Source: Colwellia psychrerythraea (lineage in GTDB: Bacteria > Pseudomonadota > Gammaproteobacteria > Enterobacterales > Alteromonadaceae). Taken from it: a DNA stretch of 64,000 nt. The stretch is taken from positions 124,001 through 188,000 of the forward strand of contig MAAF01000040.1 in assembly GCA_002163005.1 (NCBI GenBank), given 5' to 3'. Below are positions 1-9,437 of this stretch, one piece after another. Position numbers and translations under genes: made by a program. The notes beneath the pieces are model-generated. The model was given only the letters and a program-made list of their open reading frames with translations. It made no database searches and was not told the DNA's origin. Numbering within the stretch: position 1 is the first letter of the stretch; each line of letters begins with the position of its first letter.

Positions 1-1
1 A

Positions 2-118
2 AAATTAAACAATAAGTACAACATTGCTGGATTTAATACCTATGGTGAACACATTAATGGCACGCATTTAAATCAAACCTTTACCGGTGTTTACATTGCT
101 GGAGGCATTAATGAGTAA
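2..118 (+). CDS. FIST-domain protein, C-terminal end only (NosP-like)
   Basis: The window opens inside this reading frame and 38 codons remain before the TAA at 116-118. The visible end carries the pattern TYGE, then NQTFTG, which is typical of the last strands of FIST_C sensory domains. Known context: FIST proteins such as NosP bind haem and sense nitric oxide, and they are commonly encoded just before a PAS hybrid kinase of the NahK type, as here. The stop overlaps the start of the kinase gene by 8 bases, so the two are translationally coupled. The rest of the protein lies outside the window, so haem binding cannot be assessed. Confidence 0.7.
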   Translation, partial: KLNNKYNIAGFNTYGEHINGTHLNQTFTGVYIAGGINE

Positions 119-2675
119 CCAAACATTAGAAGAAGAGCTGGCTCAGTTAAAGATTAAAAATATCAAGTTAAAAAAAATTAACAATGCCTTAATGCAACGT
201 GTAGAAGACAGCGGTGAAAATCAATATGCGCCTTATACCGCCTTTGAACATTCGGTACACTTAGCTGAACAAGTTAGAGAAAAAACGCAAACATTAAATG
301 AAACACTGGCAAAACTTGAGCGCAGTAATCACGCATTAAAACAAGCAAATGCTAAAGCTAATCTGTTCAAACAACGTTTTATTGATGCAATAGAAAGTAT
401 TTCAGAAGCCTTTGTTTTACTCGACAGCAAAGGTCGAATTATTTTACAAAACAGCAATTTCGCCAACTTTTGGCTCGACTCTGGTTTACCCATTACAGAA
501 GGTGTCAATCTCAAAGACTTAAAAGATTTAGCCAAAACCCGCGGTATTATTCAACGAGCATCTCCAGGTGATGCGTTTGCCAGCCCCGTATATCAATTAT
601 CAGATGGTCGATGGTTTCAATTAAACGAACACCAAACCAGCGAAGGTGGTTGGGTAATGCTCTATACCGACATTACCGCGGTAAAAACGGCAGAAAGTGC
701 CCGTTATGAACGAGGCATGGCGCAAAAGTCGCTGTTACTACAAAACTTGATTGATAACATTTCTCAAGGTGTAGTGTTGATTAGCAGTCATAACAAAATC
801 GAAGTATGGAATACGCGTTTTGCCCAGATCAGTCAATTATCCCCTCACCTGTTACGGGGCACGCCCACCACTGATAATATGCAACATTTAACGGAACTCG
901 ATTTAGCACAAAAATCAAGTACCAATAACTATTCTTACACCCAAACATTGATTAACGGAACCGTATTAGAAATAAAAAGTCACCGACTTAAAAATGGAAA
1001 AACAATTAAAACCTATAGCGATATTACCGAACGTCATCGCTACGCAGAATCATTAAGAAAAAGTGAAAGTTGGTTACGATTAATCACAGATAACGTACCC
1101 GCAATGATCGCTTATGTTGGTAAGGATCTAAAGTATCAGTTTACCAATCAAGTGTACGTTGACTGGTACGGTTGGCCTCAGGGTGGCCTTAATGGCTTAG
1201 AGTTAGAACAAAGTCGTGTCCATTCAAATTTTACTAAAATAAGACGTTATGTTGACCGCGCGTTGAAAGGTGAAAGTGTTAGTTTTACCATTGATGAAAA
1301 AAACAAATTTGGTGAATCGAGCTATTTATTAAAATCTTATGTGCCTAATCGCGATGTTAACGGCGATGTACTTGGATTTTTCGTACTCATTCGTGATATT
1401 ACCGAACGAAGAAAGAATGCCCTAGCTCTGCAAAAAGCCCATGACCAGCTGGAAGTTAGGGTACAAGAGCGAACCTTTCAATTACAAAGTTTAAATGACA
1501 AGCTGCAAGTGGAAGTAGAAGATCGCCGTCAAGCGCAATCTAATCTAGTCAAAGCAAAAAGCGAAGCAGAGTTTGCTAACATTTCAAAAACAAAATTTCT
1601 TGCCGCCGTGAGTCATGATTTATTACAACCATTAAATGCAGCACAATTGTTTACCAGCTCATTAATGGAGCGCCCTTTAGCAGATAACACTAAAAATCAG
1701 CTTAACTCGGTCGCTAATTCATTAGACGATTTAGAGAATTTAATATCTACACTGGTTGATATTTCAAAACTTGATGCTGGCGTGGTCAAAGCCGATAAAA
1801 GCTCGTTTAAATTGTCAGAATTACTCAACAACCTAGTGAGTGAGTACCAACAAATCAGTGGTCAATTTCAAGTGGAATTACACTATGTCAGTAGCGATGT
1901 TGTGGTAAATAGCGACAGTGTACTACTTGCCCGCATATTGCGTAATTTCCTATCCAACGCCTTTAGATATACTAATAACGGCAAAGTGTTACTTGGCTGT
2001 CGACGTCAAGGTGACCATGTATCTATCGAAGTATGGGACAATGGTACCGGCATTGCTCAAGACCAAATTAGAGAAATATTTAAAGAATTCAAACGTCTTA
2101 AAGCTTCTCAAACGGCATTTCGTAATGGCCTTGGTTTAGGGTTAGCCATTGTAGATAAAATTTCTAAAGTACTCGAACATCCCATTAATGTTAACTCTAC
2201 CTTAGGTAAAGGTTCGGTATTTTCAGTAAAGGTGCCGCTTGGGAAAATAAGTGATATACCTCAGTCAAATGACCCACTTAATTATATTATGGATACCCCG
2301 GTATTAGCGAAGAGTAAAATTTGGCTTGTTGATAATGACGCTAGTGTTTGTGCTGGCATGTCACAACTACTAGAAGGCTGGGAATGTAATGTAACAACCG
2401 CCACCAGCCTAAAACACTTACAACAGCAAGTGGATATCAGTCATGATCATGCCGATATATTAATTGTGGATTATCACCTTGATGATGGCGTAAATGGTTT
2501 CGATGTAGTAAAAGAAATTAACAACTTACGCGATAAACCATTACCGGTGATGATGATCACCGCCAATTACAGTAAACAACTGAAAAAAGAAGTAAAGGAT
2601 AGCGAAATTTTATTATTAAATAAGCCAGTTAAGCCGATGAAACTAAAAACATCAATGTTATATTTGTTGAAATAA
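111..2675 (+). CDS. Three-PAS hybrid histidine kinase/response regulator (NahK-like)
   Basis: An 854-residue cytoplasmic sensor kinase. I chose the ATG at 111 because GGAGG lies at 101-105; an in-frame GTG at 87 is upstream inside the preceding gene. Layout: N-terminal coiled coil (about 5-85), three PAS domains (about 90-190, 205-310, 325-435), a second coiled coil (about 435-495), HisKA with phospho-acceptor His502 in SHDLLQPL, HATPase_c with N, G1 (DNGTGIA) and G2 (GLGLGLA) boxes, then a receiver with acceptor Asp787 in VDYHLDD and the conserved Lys in NKPVKP. No membrane segment is visible, so the signal must be internal or come from the FIST partner. This architecture matches the NahK/orphan biofilm kinases that pass phosphate to an HPt protein; no HPt gene is in the window. 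Confidence 0.88.
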   Translation: MSNQTLEEELAQLKIKNIKLKKINNALMQRVEDSGENQYAPYTAFEHSVHLAEQVREKTQTLNETLAKLERSNHALKQANAKANLFKQRFIDAIESISEAFVLLDSKGRIILQNSNFANFWLDSGLPITEGVNLKDLKDLAKTRGIIQRASPGDAFASPVYQLSDGRWFQLNEHQTSEGGWVMLYTDITAVKTAESARYERGMAQKSLLLQNLIDNISQGVVLISSHNKIEVWNTRFAQISQLSPHLLRGTPTTDNMQHLTELDLAQKSSTNNYSYTQTLINGTVLEIKSHRLKNGKTIKTYSDITERHRYAESLRKSESWLRLITDNVPAMIAYVGKDLKYQFTNQVYVDWYGWPQGGLNGLELEQSRVHSNFTKIRRYVDRALKGESVSFTIDEKNKFGESSYLLKSYVPNRDVNGDVLGFFVLIRDITERRKNALALQKAHDQLEVRVQERTFQLQSLNDKLQVEVEDRRQAQSNLVKAKSEAEFANISKTKFLAAVSHDLLQPLNAAQLFTSSLMERPLADNTKNQLNSVANSLDDLENLISTLVDISKLDAGVVKADKSSFKLSELLNNLVSEYQQISGQFQVELHYVSSDVVVNSDSVLLARILRNFLSNAFRYTNNGKVLLGCRRQGDHVSIEVWDNGTGIAQDQIREIFKEFKRLKASQTAFRNGLGLGLAIVDKISKVLEHPINVNSTLGKGSVFSVKVPLGKISDIPQSNDPLNYIMDTPVLAKSKIWLVDNDASVCAGMSQLLEGWECNVTTATSLKHLQQQVDISHDHADILIVDYHLDDGVNGFDVVKEINNLRDKPLPVMMITANYSKQLKKEVKDSEILLLNKPVKPMKLKTSMLYLLK

Positions 2676-2755
2676 TTGCTTATCTACAGTTTGCCTTGAA
2701 ATTGAGGTTCAGAGTTTAGCTGGAATTAGCTGCGCCTTTAAGCCTTTTAATTATA

Positions 2756-2790
2756 AATTAGCGGAGAATAATTTTATTTCTTCGCTAATT
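2756..2790. terminator. Bidirectional hairpin terminator between convergent genes
   Basis: Arms of 13 bases (2756-2768 and 2778-2790) pair with one mismatch around a 9-base T-rich loop. It lies between the kinase gene and the convergent DUF3365 gene and can serve both. Confidence 0.7.
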
Positions 2791-2791
2791 A

Positions 2792-3373
2792 TTAGTTAAT
2801 TATTTTTTGTAACGTGAAAGCCCCTCGAATATCACCAACCTTAAATCCTGTCGCCTGGTCGTTAGGATATAAGGATTTCACCTTTGTGGTGATTTCTTCA
2901 GAGACATCGCCCCCATGACAAGTTACACATAAGCCAGCAGTGGGTATCGGTTTCATATAACGGTAGACTAATTTATCACCTTCTCTCACCGTCTCAGAAT
3001 ATTCTATGGTTTTTAATTGCTCTCCTGCAGCTTTACGTTGCTCAAATTGACGCAAAGTCATAGACTCCCATTCATCAGGTGCGTTGCTTTCATTTCGAAC
3101 TTTCAGTGAAGTCCGCGCTATGTTCCAACCTGATGAAGAAGAATTCTTTACGGCAATTGGCCCCGCTTGAATATTACACTGCTCTAATGCTTTTATAGCT
3201 CCACCTGATTTCATCGACGTTTTTAATACGTGTTTTAAATCACTGCCGAACGCTTTTACCAGAGAACGCGCTTCCAGAATATCTTGGCTAGGCACCTTTT
3301 CTCCCGCATTTGCAAGACATGGCAATATAGATAACGTGCTTACTAAAAACACCTTAATGCTCATTGATTTCAT
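2792..3373 (-). CDS. Periplasmic DUF3365 (Tll0287-like) c-type haem protein
   Basis: A 193-residue protein with a Sec signal peptide (residues 1-23, cleavage near ANA-GE) and one haem c motif, CVTCH at 149-153. The central WNIARTS and YRYMKPI segments are typical of DUF3365/Tll0287-like sensory or electron-transfer haem domains. The start at 3373 is preceded by GGAG at a good distance. It is monocistronic: the next gene upstream is 128 bases away and a terminator follows the stop. The family often acts as the periplasmic sensor part of kinases or cyclases; here it stands alone, so it may be a soluble monohaem redox or sensing protein. Its partner is unknown. Confidence 0.8.
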   Translation of the reverse strand: MKSMSIKVFLVSTLSILPCLANAGEKVPSQDILEARSLVKAFGSDLKHVLKTSMKSGGAIKALEQCNIQAGPIAVKNSSSSGWNIARTSLKVRNESNAPDEWESMTLRQFEQRKAAGEQLKTIEYSETVREGDKLVYRYMKPIPTAGLCVTCHGGDVSEEITTKVKSLYPNDQATGFKVGDIRGAFTLQKIIN

Positions 3374-3500
3374 TTACTTCTCCATCGTAATTTTAAAAAT
3401 AATTTAGCAATCTGATACCAAACGAAAAAGAGCACATCATCAAGTTACTTAATCAATACAGTAATCAACCAAAACTATTGCTGATAATTTAAAATAAGCG

Positions 3501-6500
3501 TTATTTTGCTTTTAAACTAAGCAGTAGCGTTATTTGTGATTTCTCAATATCAGCATGCTTGTTCTCAATTTCAATACTACTGTCGAGTAAAAACACATTA
3601 ACACTTGGCACTTTAGCCGTTTCAATCAGGTGCTTTTGAATTTGTAATGCGCGTTGTTTTGCCAGCATAAAATATTCTGCATCTGTTATCGGTGTTTCAG
3701 CGAGAATAAATTTTATTGCTTCGCTAAACAGTTGTTCTTCTTGTTGCTCCTGCTCTTTCTTGGTTAGAGTAGGAGCAATGTCTGCTTGATTTGAAGGTTT
3801 TTCTTTCTGGTTTGCTTGCTCTGTTTTTTTATTTAAAGAATGGTAATAAGTGACTAACAATGTTTTCTCATCATCGGTCAGTACACCGCCTATGGTTCTA
3901 GGCGCTATTTGTAATTGTTTTAATATTTTTGCATACGCCATTTCGTCATGGTCAATTAAATTGGAACTTAGCCCTCTTATTTCTATATATAAAGAAGGTC
4001 GTTGCAATAATGCTTTGGCGAGAGAATTGAGTTTACCCTGCTCTGCCTCATTAAGTTCAAAACTATTTGCGGTAAAAATCACATGATCAAAATTGTCATT
4101 ATCTCCCTCAACCAAACTAGCTAACGCTTTAAAAGGAGAGCTTATAATACCCGTAATTAAATTACCCAATGCCCCCCAAACCAAACTGGAATACTTAAAG
4201 TCAGGGTTATCAATGTCACCTCGAATAGGCAAATTAAATTCTATTACCCCTTCACTGTCTTTTAGCATTGATAAGGCAAACTTTATCGGTAAGCTGGTGG
4301 CTTCTTCGCTATTAACAACATCGCCTAAAGTGAGCTGGTCTAACGTGACATTATTTTCAGCAACCAGTTTGTTTTTAGACAATTTATAATTTAGCCCTAA
4401 ACTCAGTTTACCTTTATCTATTGCGTAGCCAGCAAACTTACCGCTATAAGGGGTAAATGTCGTTAACTCGATTCCTTTAAATAACATATCAATATCAGTG
4501 AAGGCGTCATGACTTAGCGGGTTTAGAGCGCCTTTAATAATAACAGGCGCATATTTATCGACCTTACCTTTTAAATCTATTTTTGCTCTGCTGTCTTCAT
4601 TAGAAGATAACCCTGTTATGTCACCGTTTAGACTATAAATTCCAGCACTAAACTTTGGTGTAAGTGAGCTATCTGAAAAATCTAACTTTCCATTAATGAT
4701 ATTGATTCTATTAATATCCGCGGTAAAGTTTTGTGCTGTTGAACTGACTTCTTTTTTGGTCTCAGACTTAACCTTTTTCGCCTCAGGATTTGGCGTATCT
4801 GTTGGTTCAGCTTTCAATAATTGTTGGATGTTGGTTGTACTACCTTCATTAATGACTAAACGTAAGAAAGGCGCATTTATGTTAATAGCAGCCAAGGTCA
4901 ACTCTTGCTCAGGGTAACTAAATTGAATATCGTTTAATATTAGCTCTTCCCAACTTAAAAATTCTTCATCTAACATAGTATCGTTGACATTTAAGGCGCT
5001 TATTTTAATATCGCCATCAACATGCAATAAGGGGGTGGCATTGCCAGCATCGATATTAATAGTTAAGTTTGTCGCTAACTCACCACTAAGTATTTTCATG
5101 TTTGCCACAGAATTAAGATAAGGTTGGAAATCTTTTAGGGATATTTGTTCTGTATCTAAAACAAGAGATAACTGTTTAGATTTAGGCTTTATTGTGCCTT
5201 TAGTCTTAATAATACCTTGAGCATTCAAGCGTATATTTGAGGATAATAGTGCTAATTCGTCGGTAAAAGGCTTTAAATGTTCAATTGTTAATGACTTTAT
5301 TGTGACGTCATGAATTGCCGTGGGAAATACTGAACTGTCGTTAATAACAATATTACTGTTACTTGTATTGATGCTCGCTATTTCTAGATCCCAATTCTCA
5401 CGCTTATTATCATTATGCTTCACGGTTGCGTTTATTTCAGTTGAACTTTCAATTTTATCTTCGGTGTTATCAGTACCAACTGATTGATTTAGCTGTTGTA
5501 GTATAAATAAGTCTTCAATATCAAACGTTGATGACTTGTTTCTGTTAATAGCAATGAAACTGCCTTTGTTGGCAATACTATTAATTATTATTTTTTTATT
5601 TGATGAGCTCACTTGTTCAATATCTACATTAAGCTCATCCAATGTAATGATTTTTTTGTTATCAGTTCGGCGGCGGATCTCTAACGTTGAAATTGAGGCG
5701 ATTAACTTATTGATAGTAAATTGTGACTCTTCGTTTGCAAAATTAAAGTCATAGTGACTATTAAGCTTCAATGTCCCTTCGGTAATATTGAACAATGCTC
5801 TTTTTTGCAAATAATCAGAAATAACATGTAATTGACTGACTAAACTAATATCACCTGAAGACTTAAGCGGAAATAAACTAAACGTCCCCTGCCAGTTAAG
5901 CGCTGTACCTTGTGTTGTTATCGCTTTCACATGGTGAATATTATCCTCACCTGCTTTAGTAGAAAAATCATCCAACATAACATTAATTTCTTTAATTTTA
6001 TGGTGGTAAGCTGTTTCTCTATTCTGATCACTGAAGTTGATACTCCCTTCATTGTGACGAAACTTGTCTATTGATAAAATCCAATCAGCATCACTGGTAT
6101 TTTCATTTTTACTTGAGGATGAAGTGTTGTTAACAATGATATCGTGAAAGTTATAATCACCATTAGCCAGTATTATTACGCTAACTTCTGGTTTATTAAT
6201 GATTATTTCATCAAAGGAGAGTGTTTTTTGTATAAGAGGTAAAGCTTGAAAATTTATGGTTAACAGATCAAAACCAAGCAGTTTATCGGTATGCTTACCG
6301 GCAATACTAAAATCTTTAAAGGAAATGGCTAAAGTGAACGGGTTAAATTCGATAACGTCTAATTGGGCTTGTCGTTCTAATTTTTCCGTCACTGTATCAA
6401 TAATAAGTGGTTTTAATACCAGAGGTAAAATAAAAAAGCCTGTTATGGCATAAATTAACACGACTATGCCACTATAAATAATAGCTTTAATACGCTTATT

Positions 6501-6542
6501 TAATAAAGAAAACTTTTGCCAAAAGGTCATAATAAAACTCAT
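3501..6542 (-). CDS. Large DUF748 (AsmA-like) envelope protein
   Basis: A 1013-residue protein with one N-terminal membrane anchor (about residues 17-40) followed by a long beta-rich periplasmic region. Repeated stretches such as LSFDEIIINKPEVSV and the final SLYIEIRG and ALQIQKHLI patterns are typical of DUF748 proteins, which belong to the AsmA/TamB-like bridge-forming superfamily. Residues around 575-600 and 890-925 are charged, low-complexity linkers rich in Lys, Glu and Gln. The family is thought to work in outer-membrane lipid homeostasis, but no exact substrate is established. It is a single-gene unit, divergent from the HU gene. The start is not well defined: ATG codons at 6542 and 6530 both lack a strong ribosome binding site. 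Confidence 0.8.
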   Translation of the reverse strand: MSFIMTFWQKFSLLNKRIKAIIYSGIVVLIYAITGFFILPLVLKPLIIDTVTEKLERQAQLDVIEFNPFTLAISFKDFSIAGKHTDKLLGFDLLTINFQALPLIQKTLSFDEIIINKPEVSVIILANGDYNFHDIIVNNTSSSSKNENTSDADWILSIDKFRHNEGSINFSDQNRETAYHHKIKEINVMLDDFSTKAGEDNIHHVKAITTQGTALNWQGTFSLFPLKSSGDISLVSQLHVISDYLQKRALFNITEGTLKLNSHYDFNFANEESQFTINKLIASISTLEIRRRTDNKKIITLDELNVDIEQVSSSNKKIIINSIANKGSFIAINRNKSSTFDIEDLFILQQLNQSVGTDNTEDKIESSTEINATVKHNDNKRENWDLEIASINTSNSNIVINDSSVFPTAIHDVTIKSLTIEHLKPFTDELALLSSNIRLNAQGIIKTKGTIKPKSKQLSLVLDTEQISLKDFQPYLNSVANMKILSGELATNLTINIDAGNATPLLHVDGDIKISALNVNDTMLDEEFLSWEELILNDIQFSYPEQELTLAAININAPFLRLVINEGSTTNIQQLLKAEPTDTPNPEAKKVKSETKKEVSSTAQNFTADINRINIINGKLDFSDSSLTPKFSAGIYSLNGDITGLSSNEDSRAKIDLKGKVDKYAPVIIKGALNPLSHDAFTDIDMLFKGIELTTFTPYSGKFAGYAIDKGKLSLGLNYKLSKNKLVAENNVTLDQLTLGDVVNSEEATSLPIKFALSMLKDSEGVIEFNLPIRGDIDNPDFKYSSLVWGALGNLITGIISSPFKALASLVEGDNDNFDHVIFTANSFELNEAEQGKLNSLAKALLQRPSLYIEIRGLSSNLIDHDEMAYAKILKQLQIAPRTIGGVLTDDEKTLLVTYYHSLNKKTEQANQKEKPSNQADIAPTLTKKEQEQQEEQLFSEAIKFILAETPITDAEYFMLAKQRALQIQKHLIETAKVPSVNVFLLDSSIEIENKHADIEKSQITLLLSLKAK

Positions 6543-6958
6543 TTAATATACTTATTCAAACAAGGGTTTGGATATGAAAAACTGTCGCTATCTAATCATT
6601 TTATACTGTAAATTACCATTATTTTCATAAGTTTAAATGCTAGAAATAAAAACAATCAAGCTGCTTGTGATATACCGACAGACTCTAACAGACAAAAAAC
6701 AGTTTATATCGATGGCTTGCTATGCCTCAAAACTTAGCATATAAAAACTTTATCGATAAAACACAATGCTTGTCACTAGTAAGTTTGCCTCAAGTATAGT
6801 CTTTTACCCCTGAGATACCTTATACCAATTCCATTAAATGGCGCTAAATAAAATAAACCGTATTTCCACTTTTTACACAAAAATTACGATTTGCTATTGC
6901 TCAATTCATTGTTATTTTTTAGTATGTCGGTGACAACCATAATTAAGGAATAATAATA
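6543..6958. promoter_or_regulatory. Divergent intergenic region between DUF748 and HU genes
   Basis: These 416 bases hold no gene. They must carry the promoters for the DUF748 gene (minus) and HU (plus). AAGGAA just before 6959 is the HU ribosome binding site. A TATACCAATTCCATTAAATGG-like stretch near 6820-6840 resembles a short intergenic repeat I associate with this bacterial group, but I cannot confirm its copy number. Confidence 0.4.
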
Positions 6959-7234
6959 ATGAACAAAAGTGAATTGGTAGCGAAAATTGCTGAAGGCGCA
7001 GACATTTCAAAAGCTTCAGCTGGCCGTGCTTTAGATAGTTTAATTGGTTCTGTAACAACTGAATTAGCTAATGGCGGTGATGTCGCATTAGTGGGTTTTG
7101 GTACTTACAAAGTAAATGACCGTGCTGCTCGTACTGGTCGCAATCCTCAAACAGGTGCAGAGATCCAAATTTCTGCTGCGAAAGTTCCTGCTTTTAAAGC
7201 AGGTAAAGCATTGAAAGACGCTGTAAACGTTTAG
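6959..7234 (+). CDS. hupB: HU-family histone-like DNA-binding protein
   Basis: A 91-residue HU subunit, the normal family length. The N-terminal helix pair ([17 protein letters not shown]), the central GFGTYKV turn and the DNA-embracing arm with RTGRNPQTG are all present, followed by the C-terminal [15 protein letters not shown] helix. HU dimers bend and compact DNA in the nucleoid and help replication, recombination and transcription. AAGGAA sits upstream of the ATG at proper distance, and a strong terminator follows, so it is monocistronic. A decayed relative of this gene is found at 45970-46240. Assignment to the beta rather than the alpha subunit is by general resemblance. Confidence 0.95.
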   Translation: MNKSELVAKIAEGADISKASAGRALDSLIGSVTTELANGGDVALVGFGTYKVNDRAARTGRNPQTGAEIQISAAKVPAFKAGKALKDAVNV

Positions 7235-7246
7235 TCATTTGATGTC

Positions 7247-7280
7247 AAATAAGCCCCCCTTAATATAGGGGGTCTTATTT
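7247..7280. terminator. Strong hairpin terminator after HU
   Basis: Fourteen-base arms (7247-7260 and 7267-7280) pair with a single mismatch around a 6-base loop. The stem contains a C6/G5 core flanked by AAATAAG and its complement, so it can act in both directions for the convergent HU and Mur-ligase genes. Confidence 0.85.
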
Positions 7281-7319
7281 GTGACTGATACAGAGTTCTC
7301 CTATCAAACTAAAACTTTA

Positions 7320-9083
7320 TTAAACAAAAGCTTTATCAAGTAAAAGCTCGATTATTTCTTCTCGGTCAGATAGAACCATTAGTAATGCTAAATCTTTTTC
7401 GTGTAACTGCTCTACAATGTGCTTTGCTCCTTCATAAGGGCTATCAGCAATATAAATATTATCTCTTTTCATACCATAAGCAAGCGCTGTATCTACAATA
7501 AGTTGAGGTATTTCTCCTAACGCTCTACCGCGCAAATAAGGAACTAACTCAGCAGCAACGATAAAGTCAGGCTTCATTTTTAATGCCGTCTTAGTCATGT
7601 TGATGATCTCATTGTTAGTCCGATCTCCCGCATGACTTAGCATTAAAAATTTACGCTGTGCATTCATGTTAGCCGTGGTTACAGCCATCGCTTCCATGCT
7701 ATGAACATTGTGTGCGAAGTCCATAATCACTTCTGCATTTTTAACGCTAAAATGATTACCTCTACCAGGGTTATCTTCAACATTGCTAGCAAAATTTGAT
7801 AATGCTATTTTAATCGCCTTATTTTCAATGTTCAGGCATTTCGCTAACGCGATAGCACCAAGTGCATTTTGAATATTGTGCAAAGCCGCACCGTTTAGCG
7901 TCATTGGAATATCGTTAACGGCAATGATTACCGACTCTTCATTATCGTATGAATAAACCAATTGTTGTTCTCTAACAAAACAAACGGCGCCACCTTTTTG
8001 TTTATGTTGCTGTAATATCGCATTATCTTCATGCAAGGAAAACCATGACTTAGTAACGGGTAATTCAGGCGCTAAGGCAACTAAATGTTCATCATCTGCA
8101 TTAAGCACTAACCTGCCCTTACTTTGATCACTGCTTTGCCTATTATTCTCCTGTCCTTTATTTTCTCCGTTAGGTAGTAGCCCTTTAGCAACAACCGCTT
8201 TAGCTTGAGCAAGTGCTGAAACAGTATTAATACCATATTGTCCTAAGTGATCTTCGGCAATATTTGTGATCAATGCAGCATCTACATTATCTATCGGTAA
8301 TCCTCGACGTAGAATTCCCCCCCGAGCCACTTCCAAAATAGCAGTTTCTGTATCAGGATGTCGTAATAACATTCTTGCACCACCTGGACCAGAATAGTCG
8401 CCATGATCAATAATATTGTCGCCTACCCGTATAAAGTCGGTAGAAGTAACCCCACAACATTTTCCCGCTTGTTTGATGATTTGCGACATGATGCGAACAC
8501 TGGTCGATTTGCCATTAGTGCCTGTTACATAAGCAAGTGGAATCGATTTGTATTGTGACCAATTTAGGCTTGATACATCTGGTAATGCTGATATTGGCCA
8601 ACTTTGCGCAGTCGTACCGTAACCCAATGAAAATTCATCATCATCAACTAAATAGACAATATTTTTAGACGTTGACTGGTTAATTAACTCAAGTAATTTT
8701 GGATTTACTTCCTCAGCTATCGCTTTTTTTAAACGATTGATTGCTGCTGAACTTGATTCTTCATTCGATGTTTGCGTTAATTCATCACAAGCAAGCTGCC
8801 ACGCTAGTTCATTTAAATCGCAAGCAGCATAAAGCGCATCTAAAGGCGCACTAATGGCAAGAGATACTCCATCTTCGAAAATTCGAAAGAAGGTTTTTTC
8901 ATCTGACCAATTAACCGCCTTAAGTAGCTGTTTGACATAGGTTGTCCAAACAGTTACCACGGTGCTTTTATCAATACCGGATACAAAAGCATCAATGATT
9001 GCGCCTGGCTGGTCAGATAATAAATTTCTCCCCGTCAGCCGGCGATTATCATCTAAGCTCAGTGTTATATTTTCTTTTTTCAT
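7320..9083 (-). CDS. Mur-ligase-only paralogue of cyanophycin synthetase
   Basis: A 587-residue protein that matches the C-terminal Mur-ligase half of CphA. It has the P-loop GTNGKST near residue 190, the LEVARGGILRRG and ITNIAEDHLG segments, the LNADDE motif and the DFAHNVHSMEAM motif of the ligase C-domain. The N-terminal 180 residues show no ATP-grasp domain. CphA adds Asp with its ATP-grasp domain and Arg with its Mur-ligase domain, so this paralogue could only do the Mur-type step, perhaps as a partner or for another amino acid; that is inference. A GTG at 9098 would extend it by 5 residues but lies inside the adjoining MITE. I prefer the ATG at 9083, which has only a weak TTGGG upstream. 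It lies downstream of cphA on the same strand. Confidence 0.75.
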   Translation of the reverse strand: MKKENITLSLDDNRRLTGRNLLSDQPGAIIDAFVSGIDKSTVVTVWTTYVKQLLKAVNWSDEKTFFRIFEDGVSLAISAPLDALYAACDLNELAWQLACDELTQTSNEESSSAAINRLKKAIAEEVNPKLLELINQSTSKNIVYLVDDDEFSLGYGTTAQSWPISALPDVSSLNWSQYKSIPLAYVTGTNGKSTSVRIMSQIIKQAGKCCGVTSTDFIRVGDNIIDHGDYSGPGGARMLLRHPDTETAILEVARGGILRRGLPIDNVDAALITNIAEDHLGQYGINTVSALAQAKAVVAKGLLPNGENKGQENNRQSSDQSKGRLVLNADDEHLVALAPELPVTKSWFSLHEDNAILQQHKQKGGAVCFVREQQLVYSYDNEESVIIAVNDIPMTLNGAALHNIQNALGAIALAKCLNIENKAIKIALSNFASNVEDNPGRGNHFSVKNAEVIMDFAHNVHSMEAMAVTTANMNAQRKFLMLSHAGDRTNNEIINMTKTALKMKPDFIVAAELVPYLRGRALGEIPQLIVDTALAYGMKRDNIYIADSPYEGAKHIVEQLHEKDLALLMVLSDREEIIELLLDKAFV

Positions 9084-9393
9084 AGATACCCAAATCACTT
9101 CAAGATGCGAGGTTCAGGACGTTTGAGAAAATTATGATCAAGGCGCATCTTTTTATTAAGGGTTATCCCTTAAAAATAGATGCAACGATGGACATCCTTT
9201 GCTCAGCCGTCCGCAAAGGGCTGGTTTAGAAACGTTTTATGCCACGTTATTAATTTTTAGAAGGACGCTGCATGGATGCAGCTTATTAGAGAATACAGGA
9301 GCATATTCTCCTGCATTCTCTTCAATCAATGCCTTACCTCAAGACGTTTCTAATTCCAGCTGAATTCTGCATCTTGAGGTGGCTTGGGTATAT
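9084..9393. mobile_element. MITE-like element with imperfect terminal inverted repeats
   Basis: About 310 bases with no gene. The left end (ATACCCAAATCACTTCAAG then ATGC) and the reverse complement of the right end (ATACCCAAGCCACCTCAAG then ATGC) match with few changes over about 28 bases. Inside are further hairpins: a 13-base stem with arms GAGAATACAGGAG and CTCCTGCATTCTC near 9292-9323, and CTGCATGGATGCAG near 9270. There is no transposase, so it is non-autonomous. It fills the whole space between cphA and the Mur-ligase gene and abuts the latter's start codon. I could not define a target duplication. Confidence 0.75.
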
Positions 9394-9437
9394 CACTTCG
9401 CTTTATGAACTCTATTTGTCAATAAAAAATAGCGTAA

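Noticed and set aside
8970-9098. GTG start at 9098 for the Mur-ligase paralogue
   Set aside because: The GTG and the codons before ATG 9083 belong to the MITE end, so a family-specific start there is unlikely.
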